Shown: piece by piece, positions 1 through 9,356 of the stretch
How positions within the stretch are numbered: the stretch's first letter is position 1
How the letters are laid out: each line of letters opens with the position of its first letter
Assembly: GCA_021324015.1 (NCBI GenBank)
Contig: JAJPJX010000211.1
Location: forward strand, 62,001 to 126,000
DNA length: 64,000 nt
Source: Solibacteraceae bacterium
GTDB taxonomy: Bacteria > Acidobacteriota > Terriglobia > Bryobacterales > Bryobacteraceae
Reading direction: 5' to 3'
The notes under the pieces: generated by a model
What the model was told of the DNA's origin: nothing
The model's input: only the letters and a program-made list of their open reading frames with translations
Databases searched by the model: none
Translations under genes and position numbers: made by a program

Positions 1-2
1 AC

Positions 3-728
3 ATCCCCACCTGGGTCTTTCTTCCGGATAACGCGCGCGGGCGCCTGCCGGCCACGCTGTTCGTGAACGAGGCCGGCAAAGAGGCGGAGGCCATGGAATT
101 CGGGCGCTACGAACGCCTGGCGCGGGAGGACCGCCTGGTGGCGGCGGTGGATCTGCGCGGCATGGGTGCGACCCGGCCCGCGCACCCGCCCGCCAACAAC
201 CGCACCGATCCCTACCGCCAGTTGTTCGACGTCGAGGCGGCCATGTGTTACATGGCCTGGTACATGAACCAGTCCCTCTTCGGCATGCGCGTGGGCGATA
301 TCGTGCGCAGCGTGGATTACCTGCTCGGCCGGCCGGACGTGGCCTCCGCCGGGCTGCGCGTGGTGGGCCAGGGGGCCGCCGCGCCCCTGGTGCTCTGCGC
401 CGCGGTAATCGATGCGCGCATCGCTGAGGTGGCCGCCGAGCACTGCCTGCTCTCCTGGCGCACCCTGGCGCAGGTGGACCGCTACACCCACTCCACGGGC
501 ATCTTCGTACGCGATGTATTGCTGGATTTCGACCTGCCGCAGATTGCCGCCGCACTGGCCCCCCGCCCGCTGACGCTGGCGGCCGTTGTGGATCACCTGA
601 AGCACCCCGTGCCCGCCTCGCGCGTGCGGACCGAATACCGCGCAGCCCTGGAGGCCTATCGCCGGGCGGGCGCGCCGGACCGCTTTCGCATCGTGCAGGC
701 CGGCGCGGAAACCGACTGGGTGGCATAA
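3..728 (+). CDS. alpha/beta-hydrolase (acetyl xylan esterase-like), 5'-truncated by window edge
   Basis: The frame is open from base 3, so the gene begins upstream and the GTG at 63 is an internal codon. The visible ~241 residues look like the C-terminal half of an acetyl-xylan-esterase/dienelactone-hydrolase type alpha/beta-hydrolase: a strand with VDLRGMGA, the nucleophile-elbow region, and a late DFDLPQIAAALAPRP segment. The elbow reads VVGQGAAAP, so the usual catalytic Ser of GxSxG is replaced by Gly and a late His sits in VVDHLKHP. This fits a catalytically degenerate domain. The fold assignment is by pattern only. Substrate and full length are unknown. Confidence 0.55.
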   Translation: MPTWVFLPDNARGRLPATLFVNEAGKEAEAMEFGRYERLAREDRLVAAVDLRGMGATRPAHPPANNRTDPYRQLFDVEAAMCYMAWYMNQSLFGMRVGDIVRSVDYLLGRPDVASAGLRVVGQGAAAPLVLCAAVIDARIAEVAAEHCLLSWRTLAQVDRYTHSTGIFVRDVLLDFDLPQIAAALAPRPLTLAAVVDHLKHPVPASRVRTEYRAALEAYRRAGAPDRFRIVQAGAETDWVA

Positions 729-799
729 CGCACAAACTTGATATTGGGGGTTCTAATAAGCCGCTGTTTGCGATATCATGATCCGCTTACCAGCTACTT

Positions 800-2608
800 A
801 TGCTTCGTAACATGTGTTTCACCCCGCGCATGAGCCTCCTGTTTTGGGCGGCGCTACTCTCCGCCCAAACCCCGCACCGGACACCCCAAATGCGTCCGGT
901 AATCCGCGGGCGCCACTATGCAGTTACTTCCATGAAACCGGAAGCCACACTGGTGGCCGAGCGCATCCTGCGCGCGGGCGGTAACGCCTTTGACGCCATC
1001 GTAGCCGGGCAGGCGGTGCTGGCCCAGGCGGATGCCGCCAGCAACGGCGTGGGCAGCGACGCGGTCATCCTGATCTACGACGCGCGCGCCAATAAAGTCA
1101 TCTCGCTCAACGCCGAGGGCACCGCGCCGAAGCTTGCCACTATCGAATGGTACAAGGAACATAACAAGGGCGAACTGCCCGACAGCGACGGGCTGCTAGC
1201 CGGCACCGTGCCCGGCGTGGTGGATGCCTGGTACACGCTGCTCGACCGCTGGGGCACTATGACGTTCGCGCAGGTGCTGGCCCCCGCCATCGAGATCGCC
1301 GAGCACGGATTCCCCCTCAGCGAACGCCTGGCCGCGGCCATCAACGGCTCCCAGAAGCTCAAGAAGTACGCTTCCAGCCAGAAAGTCTACTATCCGGGCG
1401 GCAAGGTCTGGAAGGCCGGCGAGATCTTCACCAATCCGGAACTGGCGCGCACGCTGAAGCGCCTGGTGGAGGCCGAGCAAGCCGCCGCCTCCAAGGGACG
1501 CCACGCCGCCCTGCTGGCCGCGCGGGACCGCTTCTACAAGGGCGATATCGCGCGCGAAATGGCCCGCTTCTCCGAGGAGAACGGCGGCCTGTTCCGCTAC
1601 GAGGATTTCGCCTCCTACCACGTGGAACTGGAAACGCCCGTCTCGCTCGATTACCGCGGCTACCAGGTCTACAAGAACCCTTCGGCTTCGCAGGGCCCTT
1701 CGGAGTTATTCGCCCTGAGCTTGCTCGAAGGCTACGACCTGAAGGCCATGGGCCAGAATAGCGCGGCCTATATCCACACCGGCGTGGAGGCCATCAAGCT
1801 GGCCATGGCAGACCGCGAAAAATACCTGGGCGACATGGATTTCATCAAGATTCCGTACGCCGGGCTGCTCTCCCGCGACTATGCCGCGGAGCGCCGCAAA
1901 CTGATCGACCCGGACCACGCTTCCCTGGATCTCCGCATGGGCACGGCCGAGAAATACATGACTGGTGTCCGCCCCATCCAGCGGCCCACCGATGTCAACT
2001 ATGCCGGCGACAGCCGCGACGACGGCGACACCAGCTATATCGCCGTGGTCGACAGCCACCGCAACATGATCACCTTCACGCCCAGCCTGCATAGCGGCTT
2101 CGGCACGGGCGTGGTCATGGGCGACCTGGGCTTCATCTTCAATTGCCGCGGCGACTACTACTCCCTTACCCCGGGGCACGCCAACGCACTGGCCCCCGGA
2201 AAGCGTCCCCGCAGCACCCTGCAAGGCACGCTGGTGATGCGCGACGGGCGGCCCTTTATGATCACCGGCAGCCCCGGCGGTGACGATCAGTGCATGCGCA
2301 CCATGCAGACCTTCCTGAACGTGGCCGAGTTCGGGATGAACATCCAGCAGGCCATCGAAGCGCCACGCTGGTCCACGCGAAGCTTCCCGCTCTCCTACTT
2401 CCCGCACTCCATGTACCGCGGGGAGATGAGCGTGGAAGAGCGCATTCCGGTGGAAGTGCGCGAGGCGCTCATCGCGAAGGGGCATAAGCTGAAAGTCGTC
2501 GGCCCCTGGAGCCAGAGCATGAACGGCGGCATCGTGGTGGACGCGGCGAACGGCGTGCTCAGCGCCGGGGCCGACCCGCGCTGCGACGCTTACGCCCTCG
2601 CCTGGTAA
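800..2608 (+). CDS. ggt: gamma-glutamyltransferase family protein
   Basis: An Ntn-hydrolase of the gamma-glutamyltransferase family, which transfers or hydrolyses gamma-glutamyl groups from glutathione and related compounds, normally in the periplasm. The 602-residue length suits an unprocessed precursor. The early part has the family segments GGNAFDAIVAGQAVL and AGTVPGVVDAW. The self-processing site is the DTSY motif, with the nucleophile Thr at about residue 411, followed by GFGTGVV and SPGGDDQ. The N-terminus has a short hydrophobic signal-like stretch. The ATG at 830 would place it closer to the start than the ATG at 800, so the true start is uncertain. No operon partner is evident, and the next gene follows after 130 bases. 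Confidence 0.85.
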   Translation: MLRNMCFTPRMSLLFWAALLSAQTPHRTPQMRPVIRGRHYAVTSMKPEATLVAERILRAGGNAFDAIVAGQAVLAQADAASNGVGSDAVILIYDARANKVISLNAEGTAPKLATIEWYKEHNKGELPDSDGLLAGTVPGVVDAWYTLLDRWGTMTFAQVLAPAIEIAEHGFPLSERLAAAINGSQKLKKYASSQKVYYPGGKVWKAGEIFTNPELARTLKRLVEAEQAAASKGRHAALLAARDRFYKGDIAREMARFSEENGGLFRYEDFASYHVELETPVSLDYRGYQVYKNPSASQGPSELFALSLLEGYDLKAMGQNSAAYIHTGVEAIKLAMADREKYLGDMDFIKIPYAGLLSRDYAAERRKLIDPDHASLDLRMGTAEKYMTGVRPIQRPTDVNYAGDSRDDGDTSYIAVVDSHRNMITFTPSLHSGFGTGVVMGDLGFIFNCRGDYYSLTPGHANALAPGKRPRSTLQGTLVMRDGRPFMITGSPGGDDQCMRTMQTFLNVAEFGMNIQQAIEAPRWSTRSFPLSYFPHSMYRGEMSVEERIPVEVREALIAKGHKLKVVGPWSQSMNGGIVVDAANGVLSAGADPRCDAYALAW

Positions 2609-2738
2609 CCGCTCCCGCCGTTCTGATTTCAGCCCGTGCGAAACCGCACACGCGCGCGCTGATGCGCCTCCCTGCGCTCCCATCGTTCACTCGTCCGTAA
2701 CACGAGGCTGGTATTCGTGGTTGCCGAGGAGAATTCCC

Positions 2739-4478
2739 GTGTTCCAACCGAATAAACGAACGCTAGCTCTCGCTGTGTTTCTGACTGCGTCATTGCCTCC
2801 GACGGCCCTTCCGCAAGCCCAGATCAGCGGACCGAACGGCATCCGCCACGTGCTGCTCATCAGCATTGACGGCATGCATGCCCTGGATTATCTGAACTGT
2901 TCGCTGGGCGTCAGCGGCGTAAATGGCGGGGCGCCGTATTGCCCCAATCTGGCTGGGCTCGGCAACAACGGCATCAACTACGTGAACACCTCCACCTCGA
3001 AGCCCTCCGATTCCTTCCCTGGACTGATGGCCATCGTGACGGGCGGCTCGCCGCGCACGGTGGGGGCGTACTACGACGTGGCATATGACCGCTCCCTCGA
3101 CGCTCCCGCACAGACCACCGGCAACGGAGTGGCCGCCGGTCCCTGCACCGCCGGAGCTCCCCCGACGGGCACCCGGACCGAATACGACGAAGGCATCGAT
3201 ATCGATCAGACTAAGCTCAACGGCGGCGCGCCCGGCGCCGGGCTGACCGACGGCGGGATCGCCTCCATCAACCCCGCCTTCCTGATCCGCGACCCCCGGC
3301 GGGGCTGCGCCCCGGTCTATCCCTGGAATTTTGTGCGCACCAATACCATCTTCGGCGTGGTGCACGCGGCGGGCGGCTATACCGCCTGGTCGGACAAGCA
3401 CCCCTCGTATTCCTCGGTGGCCGGCCCGGGTGATGGCCGCACCGTGGATGACTACTACTCGCCGGAAATCAATTCCGCGGTGGTGAACCTGCCAGGCGTC
3501 ACCACGCCCACCGGCGTCTCCTGCGCCACGATTCCCGATCCCTCCCAAACCGGCTCCTGGACGGACAGCTTCCAGAACATCCAGTGCTACGACACGCTCA
3601 AGGTCAACGGCATCCTGAACCAGATCGACGGCCGGACGCACAACGGCCAGTCCCGCGCGCCGGTGCCGAACCTGTTCGGGATGAACTTTCAGGCCGTCAG
3701 CGTGGGCCAGAAGCTGATCGAGAAGAATGTCGGCAGCGGCGGCTACCTGGATGCGACCGGCACTCCCAGCACGGCGCTGTTGAGCGAAATCCAGTTCGTG
3801 GACGCTTCCATCGGCGCCATGATCTCGGAGTTGAAAAAACAGGGGCTGTTCAATTCCACGCTGATCGTGATCACCGCCAAGCACGGCCAGTCGCCCATCG
3901 ACCCGAACCGCTTCTTCCCCATCCCGGGCCCGAATGGCAACAACGGCAACTCTCCCGCAACCATTCTGGCCAATCTGCTGCCTTCCTCCGAATCGCCCAA
4001 CAATCCCAACGGAATCGGGCCCACTGAGGACGATGTCTCCCTGCTGTGGCTGTCCGATTCCAGCCAGACCGGCAATGCGGTTTCGATGCTGGAGGCCAAC
4101 GCCGCGCAAGCCGGCATCGGCGAGATCCTGGCCGGCACGGCGATCGCCCAGTTGTATAACGCGCCCGGCCTGCCTCCGCACGGCGATCCGCGCACGCCGG
4201 ATATCATCGTGACGCCGAACTTCGGCGTGGTCTACACAGGGAGCAGCAAGAAACTGGCGGAGCACGGCGGATTCGCCCACGACGATACCAACGTCATGCT
4301 GTTGCTCTCCAACCCGAACTTTGCCCGCGCGTTGGTCTCGAGCACGGTGCAAACGGCGCAGGTGGCCCCCACGATTCTTCAGGCCCTGGGCCTCAGCCCC
4401 AGCGCCCTCCAGGCAGTCCAGATGGAAGGCACGCCGGTGCTGCCCGCCGCGCCCTTCCAAAACCCCGCGGCGCAGTAG
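2739..4478 (+). CDS. secreted alkaline phosphatase/nucleotide phosphodiesterase superfamily protein
   Basis: A member of the alkaline phosphatase-like superfamily (type I phosphodiesterase/NPP or phosphoglycerate-mutase-like metal hydrolases). Metal-site signatures are visible: LLISIDGMHALDY near the N-terminus, a Ser/Thr nucleophile region with SFPGLMAIVTGGSP, a late VITAKHGQSP and a final EHGGFAHDD. I chose the GTG at 2739 because GAGGAGA at 2726-2732 sits six bases before it. A TTG at 2721 is an alternative. The predicted protein has 579 residues and starts with a signal peptide (LALAVFLTASLPPTALPQA), so it is exported. The substrate cannot be told from the sequence. Confidence 0.8.
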   Translation: MFQPNKRTLALAVFLTASLPPTALPQAQISGPNGIRHVLLISIDGMHALDYLNCSLGVSGVNGGAPYCPNLAGLGNNGINYVNTSTSKPSDSFPGLMAIVTGGSPRTVGAYYDVAYDRSLDAPAQTTGNGVAAGPCTAGAPPTGTRTEYDEGIDIDQTKLNGGAPGAGLTDGGIASINPAFLIRDPRRGCAPVYPWNFVRTNTIFGVVHAAGGYTAWSDKHPSYSSVAGPGDGRTVDDYYSPEINSAVVNLPGVTTPTGVSCATIPDPSQTGSWTDSFQNIQCYDTLKVNGILNQIDGRTHNGQSRAPVPNLFGMNFQAVSVGQKLIEKNVGSGGYLDATGTPSTALLSEIQFVDASIGAMISELKKQGLFNSTLIVITAKHGQSPIDPNRFFPIPGPNGNNGNSPATILANLLPSSESPNNPNGIGPTEDDVSLLWLSDSSQTGNAVSMLEANAAQAGIGEILAGTAIAQLYNAPGLPPHGDPRTPDIIVTPNFGVVYTGSSKKLAEHGGFAHDDTNVMLLLSNPNFARALVSSTVQTAQVAPTILQALGLSPSALQAVQMEGTPVLPAAPFQNPAAQ

Positions 4479-4490
4479 GCGCAGCCTCGC

Positions 4491-4518
4491 GGAGCGGGCG
4501 CCGCCGGACGCCCGCTCC
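4491..4518. terminator. GC-rich hairpin after the phosphodiesterase gene
   Basis: A 10-bp perfect inverted repeat (GGAGCGGGCG / CGCCCGCTCC) encloses an 8-base loop and starts 13 bases after the stop of the phosphodiesterase gene. There is no T-run after it, so it is either a weak intrinsic terminator or a 3'-end stabilising hairpin. It separates this gene from the NTPase cluster that follows. Confidence 0.5.
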
Positions 4519-4554
4519 GGCGTTCCCCGCCTCTCGCGGCCGCCTTCCGCGCCC

Positions 4555-4583
4555 TTGACGGCGGCAAACCGCGCGGATAGTGT
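4555..4583 (+). promoter_or_regulatory. sigma70-like promoter of the NTPase/patatin cluster
   Basis: TTGACG at 4555-4560 and TAGTGT at 4578-4583 are separated by exactly 17 bases. The expected transcription start is about 4590, only a few bases before the ATG at 4593, and there is no clear Shine-Dalgarno sequence. The first gene of the cluster is therefore probably translated from a leaderless or nearly leaderless mRNA. Confidence 0.5.
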
Positions 4584-4592
4584 AAGTGGGTT

Positions 4593-5495
4593 ATGACCTA
4601 TGAAGAGGTGTTCGGCATCCGCGACAACCCCTTCTGTCCCAACAAGCCGTATGAAGGCGTGAGCCCCTTCCTGATGGCCAAGCTTTCGTCTCTGCCGCTC
4701 CAGATTCACAAAGCCCCCAGGCTGAAGGACCTGTTTTCCGAAGACGCCGGGCCGTTCCGGGACGCCATTCAGGACTTCCAGTCACTGTTGCAGGGCTACG
4801 GGTACGATCCGCCGGGCGTGGGCACCGAATCCTTCGTCTTTCTGATCCGCGGTCCGCAGGGCACCGGCAAGACCACTCTGGCGCTCTGGATGGTCGATTG
4901 GCTGGCCTCCTGCCTGCCGCCTCCCGGCAGGTGGAAAATCTACGACGACTGGATCCACAAGGATTTCGTCAGCGCCGAAGCCCAAGCCTCGGCTTTCCTG
5001 GCGCTGCGCGACCGCATTCTCCAGGAGACTTCCGAAACCGACTATATCTGCGTCCTGCTGGACAACCTGCTGGGCGGCGCCGAACAGCAAGCCCTGAACC
5101 TCTACGGCGATCTTTTCGAGAAGCGCGTGGTGGCCATCTTCCTGATCACCAGCGACCACGTGCTGCTCAACAAGAACTGGGACAACGCGCGCTTCAGCCC
5201 GCACGCCATTTACCAGACCGAGGATCTCAGCGCCGATAACGCCGTGCATTACATCCGCGACCGCATGAAGGTCTTTCGCGCGCACGGCGGCAACTCGCCC
5301 GCCGATCTGCTCTATCCCTTTCGGGAAGACGACATCCGCAGCTCGCTCGAGACCGGGGCCGACGAGACCGGGCGCATCGTCACCCTGCGCCAGCTCAACA
5401 TCACCCTTTGCAACGCCCTCCGGGAGGGGGTCAAACTGGGGCCGCCGGGCCCGCCGATCTCGCTGGTCCAGGCCTACCAGCGGCTGGTGGCCTGA
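4593..5495 (+). CDS. AAA-type ATPase, first gene of NTPase/patatin cluster
   Basis: A 300-residue protein of unknown function with a P-loop NTPase core. Walker A is GPQGTGKTT at about residues 87-95, and a Walker B-like strand YICVLLDNL has its Asp near 157. The start EVFGIRDNPFCPN resembles the FGL-x-x-x-PF opening of ExeA/GspA-type AAA ATPases, but the rest is too divergent for a firm family call. No membrane segment or nuclease motif is visible. Its stop codon is directly followed by the ATG of the next ATPase, so the two are almost certainly translationally coupled. A probable promoter abuts its own start codon. Confidence 0.7.
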   Translation: MTYEEVFGIRDNPFCPNKPYEGVSPFLMAKLSSLPLQIHKAPRLKDLFSEDAGPFRDAIQDFQSLLQGYGYDPPGVGTESFVFLIRGPQGTGKTTLALWMVDWLASCLPPPGRWKIYDDWIHKDFVSAEAQASAFLALRDRILQETSETDYICVLLDNLLGGAEQQALNLYGDLFEKRVVAIFLITSDHVLLNKNWDNARFSPHAIYQTEDLSADNAVHYIRDRMKVFRAHGGNSPADLLYPFREDDIRSSLETGADETGRIVTLRQLNITLCNALREGVKLGPPGPPISLVQAYQRLVA

Positions 5496-7841
5496 ATGCC
5501 GGACATGAACCCTTTCCCGGATTATCCCGTGGCCAAGCTCACGGATGCCAGGCCGCCGCACGCCATTATTGAGACCGACCAGATCCAGCGCGCGCGGGGA
5601 GCGGTGGAGACCTATACCAACCAGTGGCCGAAGGATCTGGCGCGCACCGCGGAGACCATCAGGCCCGTGATCCTGGCGGTGCGCGGCGACTACGGCTCGG
5701 GCAAGACCTTCCTGCTGCTCGACGCCATGGCCACGCTTCGGGAAAGGCTGGCCGGCCGCTCGCATACGGTGTTGCGCTTTGCCGCGATCGAGGCCGATCC
5801 GGTGGGTTGGTATCAGACGGAAATCGGCCCGCGCCTGGCCGGCAACCAGCTCGCCGAAATCATGACCCTGGTCTACGCCGAGGCCGCCAAAAAGGTGGCC
5901 TCCGAGGTGGCTCTGACCGAGGCTGCCGTGGAGCGCCTGAATCGCGAGCCGCGCTTCGTCTACCAGCTCATTAACAGCCACCTGCTCAACCGCTCGCGCG
6001 TAGACGCCACCCTGGCGGATTTTTTGCGGCAGCAATGCAAGATCGGCGACGACGACACTCGCGCTGCCTGCCAGGGCCTGATCTGGGACCAGACCACCGG
6101 CATCGCCCAAAAATGGTTTGCGGGCAGGCCGCTGGATTCCTCGGAAAAAGAGCAGTTGCGCATTTCGCAGAGCATCATCACGGAAAACGCCGCCGCGGCC
6201 GCAATCACCGCCGTCGCCTCCATTCACGCCTTTCTGCGCCGGCCCCTGGGCCTATTCATCGATGAGCTGGAGCACCTGGTCCGCTTCGACCGGCGCGAAA
6301 ACGCGGACCGCGGCGTCACCTGGATGAAACGCCTGCTCGAGAGCCTGGCCGGCGCCAGCCCGCTGATGTTCGTGGCCGGCCATTGGGACGCCTGGGAGGG
6401 GCTCCGCGCCGACTACCTGGACCGCTTCACGGCGCAGATCCCCATCGACATGCTCAAGCTCGCCGGCAACGACGTGCGCACCATTGTGGAGCGCATCGTG
6501 CCACTAGTGACCGGCAAAACGCCCGTCTTCTCCCAGGATGCCGCCGACGCCGTGGCGCGACTGGCCGGCGGAAATTTCCGGCGGGTGATTACCCTGCTGC
6601 GCGCGCTGTTTGACAGCTCCGCCGGCTTTAGCCAAAGCCCCGCCGGCGAAACCATCGAGAAGCTGTTCGAGGAAGCCGGCCAGAAGCTCTCCCTGGACCA
6701 GGCCACCCAACTGTTGCAGGAGATCCTGGGGCAGCGCGGCATCGAGGCGCGCCCCTACGCGCTGGTGAACGAGACGCGCTTCGACCTGGCGGGCTACCAG
6801 GCGGGCCGGCCCCGGATCGTCTTCGCCCTGCGCCATGCCCTCACCGCCGCCGACAGCGCCGGAGACGTCAAGCGCTTCCTGGCGCAGTTCGACGCGGCGC
6901 ACAACAGCGTGCCCGGCCTGATCGGCTGCTTTATCGCCGACGGCAGCGTGGATACCGAGGTTCTGTCGGCCATCGGCGGCTCGGATGTCAACGTGATCGC
7001 CTTCGACCTCACCCGCCGCGACGTACTGGCCCGCATCACCGCCGAGCTCGACAAGCGCCTGGGCGTCAAGCCCGGAGCCGGAACCGCCAGCGCCGTCGAG
7101 CAGCTTTCGGTGCAGAGCGCCGCCCTGGTCGAACGCATCGACGAGGCGCGGCGCACCCAGGATGCCACCCTGGTCGCGGCGCTCGAGGACCAACGCAGGA
7201 AGCTCAGCCTGGAATTGGAAAAGGCCAGCAGCCAGTACCAGCAGCGCACGCAGGATTTGGAACGGCAGATCGCCGCCATCGAGCGGAAGCGCATCACCGA
7301 AATCCAGGAGATCGGAAAGCGGGTCGATGAACTGACCCAGCAACTCCAGTCGGAACGGGAGAAGCAGGTCACCCGCCTGGCGGCGCCGGCCGAATCCGAC
7401 CTGACGCGCCTGCATGTGACCTACACGGACCTGATGAAGCAGCCCACCCCGGGCCAGCTCCTGAACTATGGGTTGGATTCCATGGCCATGGCCCTAGCCC
7501 TGTTCGGCGTCGTAGCCGGGATCGCTTCGGCCGTCTTCTTCAAGATCGGGAGCTACGACCTCCAAGGGTCCGTTTGCCTGGCGCTCGCGGGTGTATCCGT
7601 GCTGGCGCTGGCTTACGTGGTCCGCAGCCGCGCCCTGCGTTTTTCCCGCTTTCACGATTTTCGCGTGCGCACTCTGCGCGAGATCTACGCCCGCTCCGAA
7701 TCTCCTGAGGCTCTGATCTCCGCGGACAATTTGATGCGCAATCTGTTCGATCACTATGGATGGCCGGAAGGTATGCTGCGCTCCCGGGACCTTTTGGGCC
7801 AGCAGTTCGGGCTGCGCTCCGAAGCGCGGCCCATGAGTTGA
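5496..7841 (+). CDS. large P-loop ATPase with coiled coil and C-terminal membrane hairpin
   Basis: A 781-residue NTPase. Walker A is GDYGSGKT at residues 64-71, and Walker B is LFIDELEHL with Asp256-Glu257, followed by a sensor-like strand LMFVAGHWDAW. A middle domain (about 400-525) is unrecognised. About 533-630 is rich in Glu, Gln, Lys and Arg in heptad-like order and is probably a coiled coil. Two hydrophobic stretches at about 660-710 probably form a membrane hairpin before a short cytoplasmic tail. The architecture suggests a membrane-anchored STAND/AAA-like sensor. It starts immediately after the preceding ATPase and is followed 50 bases later by the KAP NTPase. No effector domain is recognised, so function by analogy is speculative. 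Confidence 0.7.
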   Translation: MPDMNPFPDYPVAKLTDARPPHAIIETDQIQRARGAVETYTNQWPKDLARTAETIRPVILAVRGDYGSGKTFLLLDAMATLRERLAGRSHTVLRFAAIEADPVGWYQTEIGPRLAGNQLAEIMTLVYAEAAKKVASEVALTEAAVERLNREPRFVYQLINSHLLNRSRVDATLADFLRQQCKIGDDDTRAACQGLIWDQTTGIAQKWFAGRPLDSSEKEQLRISQSIITENAAAAAITAVASIHAFLRRPLGLFIDELEHLVRFDRRENADRGVTWMKRLLESLAGASPLMFVAGHWDAWEGLRADYLDRFTAQIPIDMLKLAGNDVRTIVERIVPLVTGKTPVFSQDAADAVARLAGGNFRRVITLLRALFDSSAGFSQSPAGETIEKLFEEAGQKLSLDQATQLLQEILGQRGIEARPYALVNETRFDLAGYQAGRPRIVFALRHALTAADSAGDVKRFLAQFDAAHNSVPGLIGCFIADGSVDTEVLSAIGGSDVNVIAFDLTRRDVLARITAELDKRLGVKPGAGTASAVEQLSVQSAALVERIDEARRTQDATLVAALEDQRRKLSLELEKASSQYQQRTQDLERQIAAIERKRITEIQEIGKRVDELTQQLQSEREKQVTRLAAPAESDLTRLHVTYTDLMKQPTPGQLLNYGLDSMAMALALFGVVAGIASAVFFKIGSYDLQGSVCLALAGVSVLALAYVVRSRALRFSRFHDFRVRTLREIYARSESPEALISADNLMRNLFDHYGWPEGMLRSRDLLGQQFGLRSEARPMS

Positions 7842-7891
7842 GTTGTTGCGCCGCGACCGTAAAGAAAGCGGCCGTGGAGAGGAGAACTTCG

Positions 7892-9313
7892 ATGGCCGCC
7901 ACCTACGTGGAAGATATCCCTTCGCCGGCGCCCCGGTTCGATTGCGACACCGTGGCCAAGGCCCTCACCGAAGTGTTACTGCGTCCGGCTTCGGGAGCCA
8001 TCGTCCTGGGAGTGCACGGACCGTGGGGCTCAGGCAAGACCACGCTGCTGGAAGCCATCCGCAGGGACCTCGCCGCGCGCGGCCTCCATAGCACCGTAAT
8101 CTGGTTCAACGCCTGGAAGTTTCAGGACCGGGAAGCGCTCTGGCGCGCCTTGATTCTGCACGTAGTCGCCCGGTTGAAGGACAGCGGCGGCGACGCCAAA
8201 AAGCTCACCGAACTGGAAGAGTCCCTGTACCGGGCCTTCACCGTGGAGGAAAAAGGCCCCTGGAAGCTCAACTGGCGCACTCTGATCGTCGAGTTGATCA
8301 GCATGCTGCTCTCCATCGTGAAGCTGGATTTCGTGGGCAAGGCCCTCAAGTCCTCCACCGGCTGGTTCGGCCGGATTTTCCTGGGCGGCGGCGATGAAGA
8401 CGGGGACGGAGGAGCCGTGCTGGATCACGACCGCGTGGAAAAGATCGCCTCCGTGCTGGAGCGCAAGACCGTGGAGCGGCAGGTCGTGCAGGTGGAATCC
8501 ATCGAGCAATTCCTGGGGAAGTTCCAGGACCTCATGAAGACCCTGTCCGCGGCCGGGCACGGAGTCTTTGTGTTCATCGACGACCTGGACCGCTGCCTCC
8601 CCGAAGCCGCCTTGCAGATTTTCGAAGCCATCAAGCTGTTTCTGGACGCCCCCGGCTGCCGCTTCGTGGTGGCGCTGGACCGCGAGGTGATCCGCAAAGG
8701 GCTGGCCGTCCGCTATGCCGCCCCGGGCGCCGCGGCCGCCGGCCAGTCCCTCATCGATCCCGATGAATACATCGAAAAGACCATCTCGGTCTCCTACGAC
8801 GTGGCTACCCTCTCGCGCGGAGACGCCTTGGAGATCATGGACGCCTTCCAACTCCCGTTCGCCCTGGACGACCCGCAGAAGCGCCTGATCATCGCCGGGC
8901 TGGGCACCAATCCGCGCCGGGTGAAGCGCTTCATGAACACCCTGGCGGTGCAGTTTCACCTGGCCGCGCTGGCCGGCGTCGCAGCGCCGCCGAACCCGCG
9001 CGACCTGGACATCGTCATCAAGCTGCAAATCGTGAATTACCGCTATTCCGGCCTCTTCGCGGCCCTGCTGGCCGACGCGTCGCTCATCGCGCGCCTGCAG
9101 GAGATCAGCACCACGTACCGCACCAACCTGGATTCCGGGGATCAGCAGAAGGCGCGTGCGGAGCGGGCCGCCGCCCTGGCGCGCGAGCGCCCCCAGATTC
9201 AGGCGCTCGAACACGAAGAGGATTTCTGGCGGCTGATGGCCGTCAAGCCATCTTTTCCCAAGGACGCGCAAGGCATCGCCAAGGTGCAGCAGTGGTTCCG
9301 CACCCGCGTGTAG
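7892..9313 (+). CDS. KAP family P-loop NTPase
   Basis: A 473-residue member of the KAP NTPase family (Kidins220/ARMS and PifA), which includes plasmid and phage-exclusion proteins. Walker A is GPWGSGKT at residues 43-50. The family-typical Walker B FIDDLDRC starts its Asp pair at residue 230, and the region FVVALDREVI follows. A hydrophobic stretch (LIVELISMLLSIVKL, about 130-145) lies between Walker A and Walker B, where KAP proteins carry membrane insertions. It is short here, so it may be a peripheral anchor. GTNPRRVKRFMN is the helical lid. The ATG at 7892 was chosen because AGAGGAGA precedes it by seven bases. It is the third NTPase in a row, and a patatin follows after 43 bases. Confidence 0.82.
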   Translation: MAATYVEDIPSPAPRFDCDTVAKALTEVLLRPASGAIVLGVHGPWGSGKTTLLEAIRRDLAARGLHSTVIWFNAWKFQDREALWRALILHVVARLKDSGGDAKKLTELEESLYRAFTVEEKGPWKLNWRTLIVELISMLLSIVKLDFVGKALKSSTGWFGRIFLGGGDEDGDGGAVLDHDRVEKIASVLERKTVERQVVQVESIEQFLGKFQDLMKTLSAAGHGVFVFIDDLDRCLPEAALQIFEAIKLFLDAPGCRFVVALDREVIRKGLAVRYAAPGAAAAGQSLIDPDEYIEKTISVSYDVATLSRGDALEIMDAFQLPFALDDPQKRLIIAGLGTNPRRVKRFMNTLAVQFHLAALAGVAAPPNPRDLDIVIKLQIVNYRYSGLFAALLADASLIARLQEISTTYRTNLDSGDQQKARAERAAALARERPQIQALEHEEDFWRLMAVKPSFPKDAQGIAKVQQWFRTRV

Positions 9314-9356
9314 CCGCGCGGCCATATTACAATTTAGGGGAAAGAGATCTGTAACT

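Noticed and set aside
2790-4709. A 639-codon open frame on the minus strand opposite the phosphodiesterase gene.
   Set aside because: It has the Arg/Gly/Ala-rich look of antisense frames in GC-rich DNA, spans the gap and the start of the next gene, and no domain is visible. The plus-strand gene has a signal peptide and motifs.
4782-6227. A 481-codon minus-strand frame opposite the first two ATPase genes.
   Set aside because: It is a shadow of two well-supported ATPase genes with Walker motifs and shows no recognisable fold.
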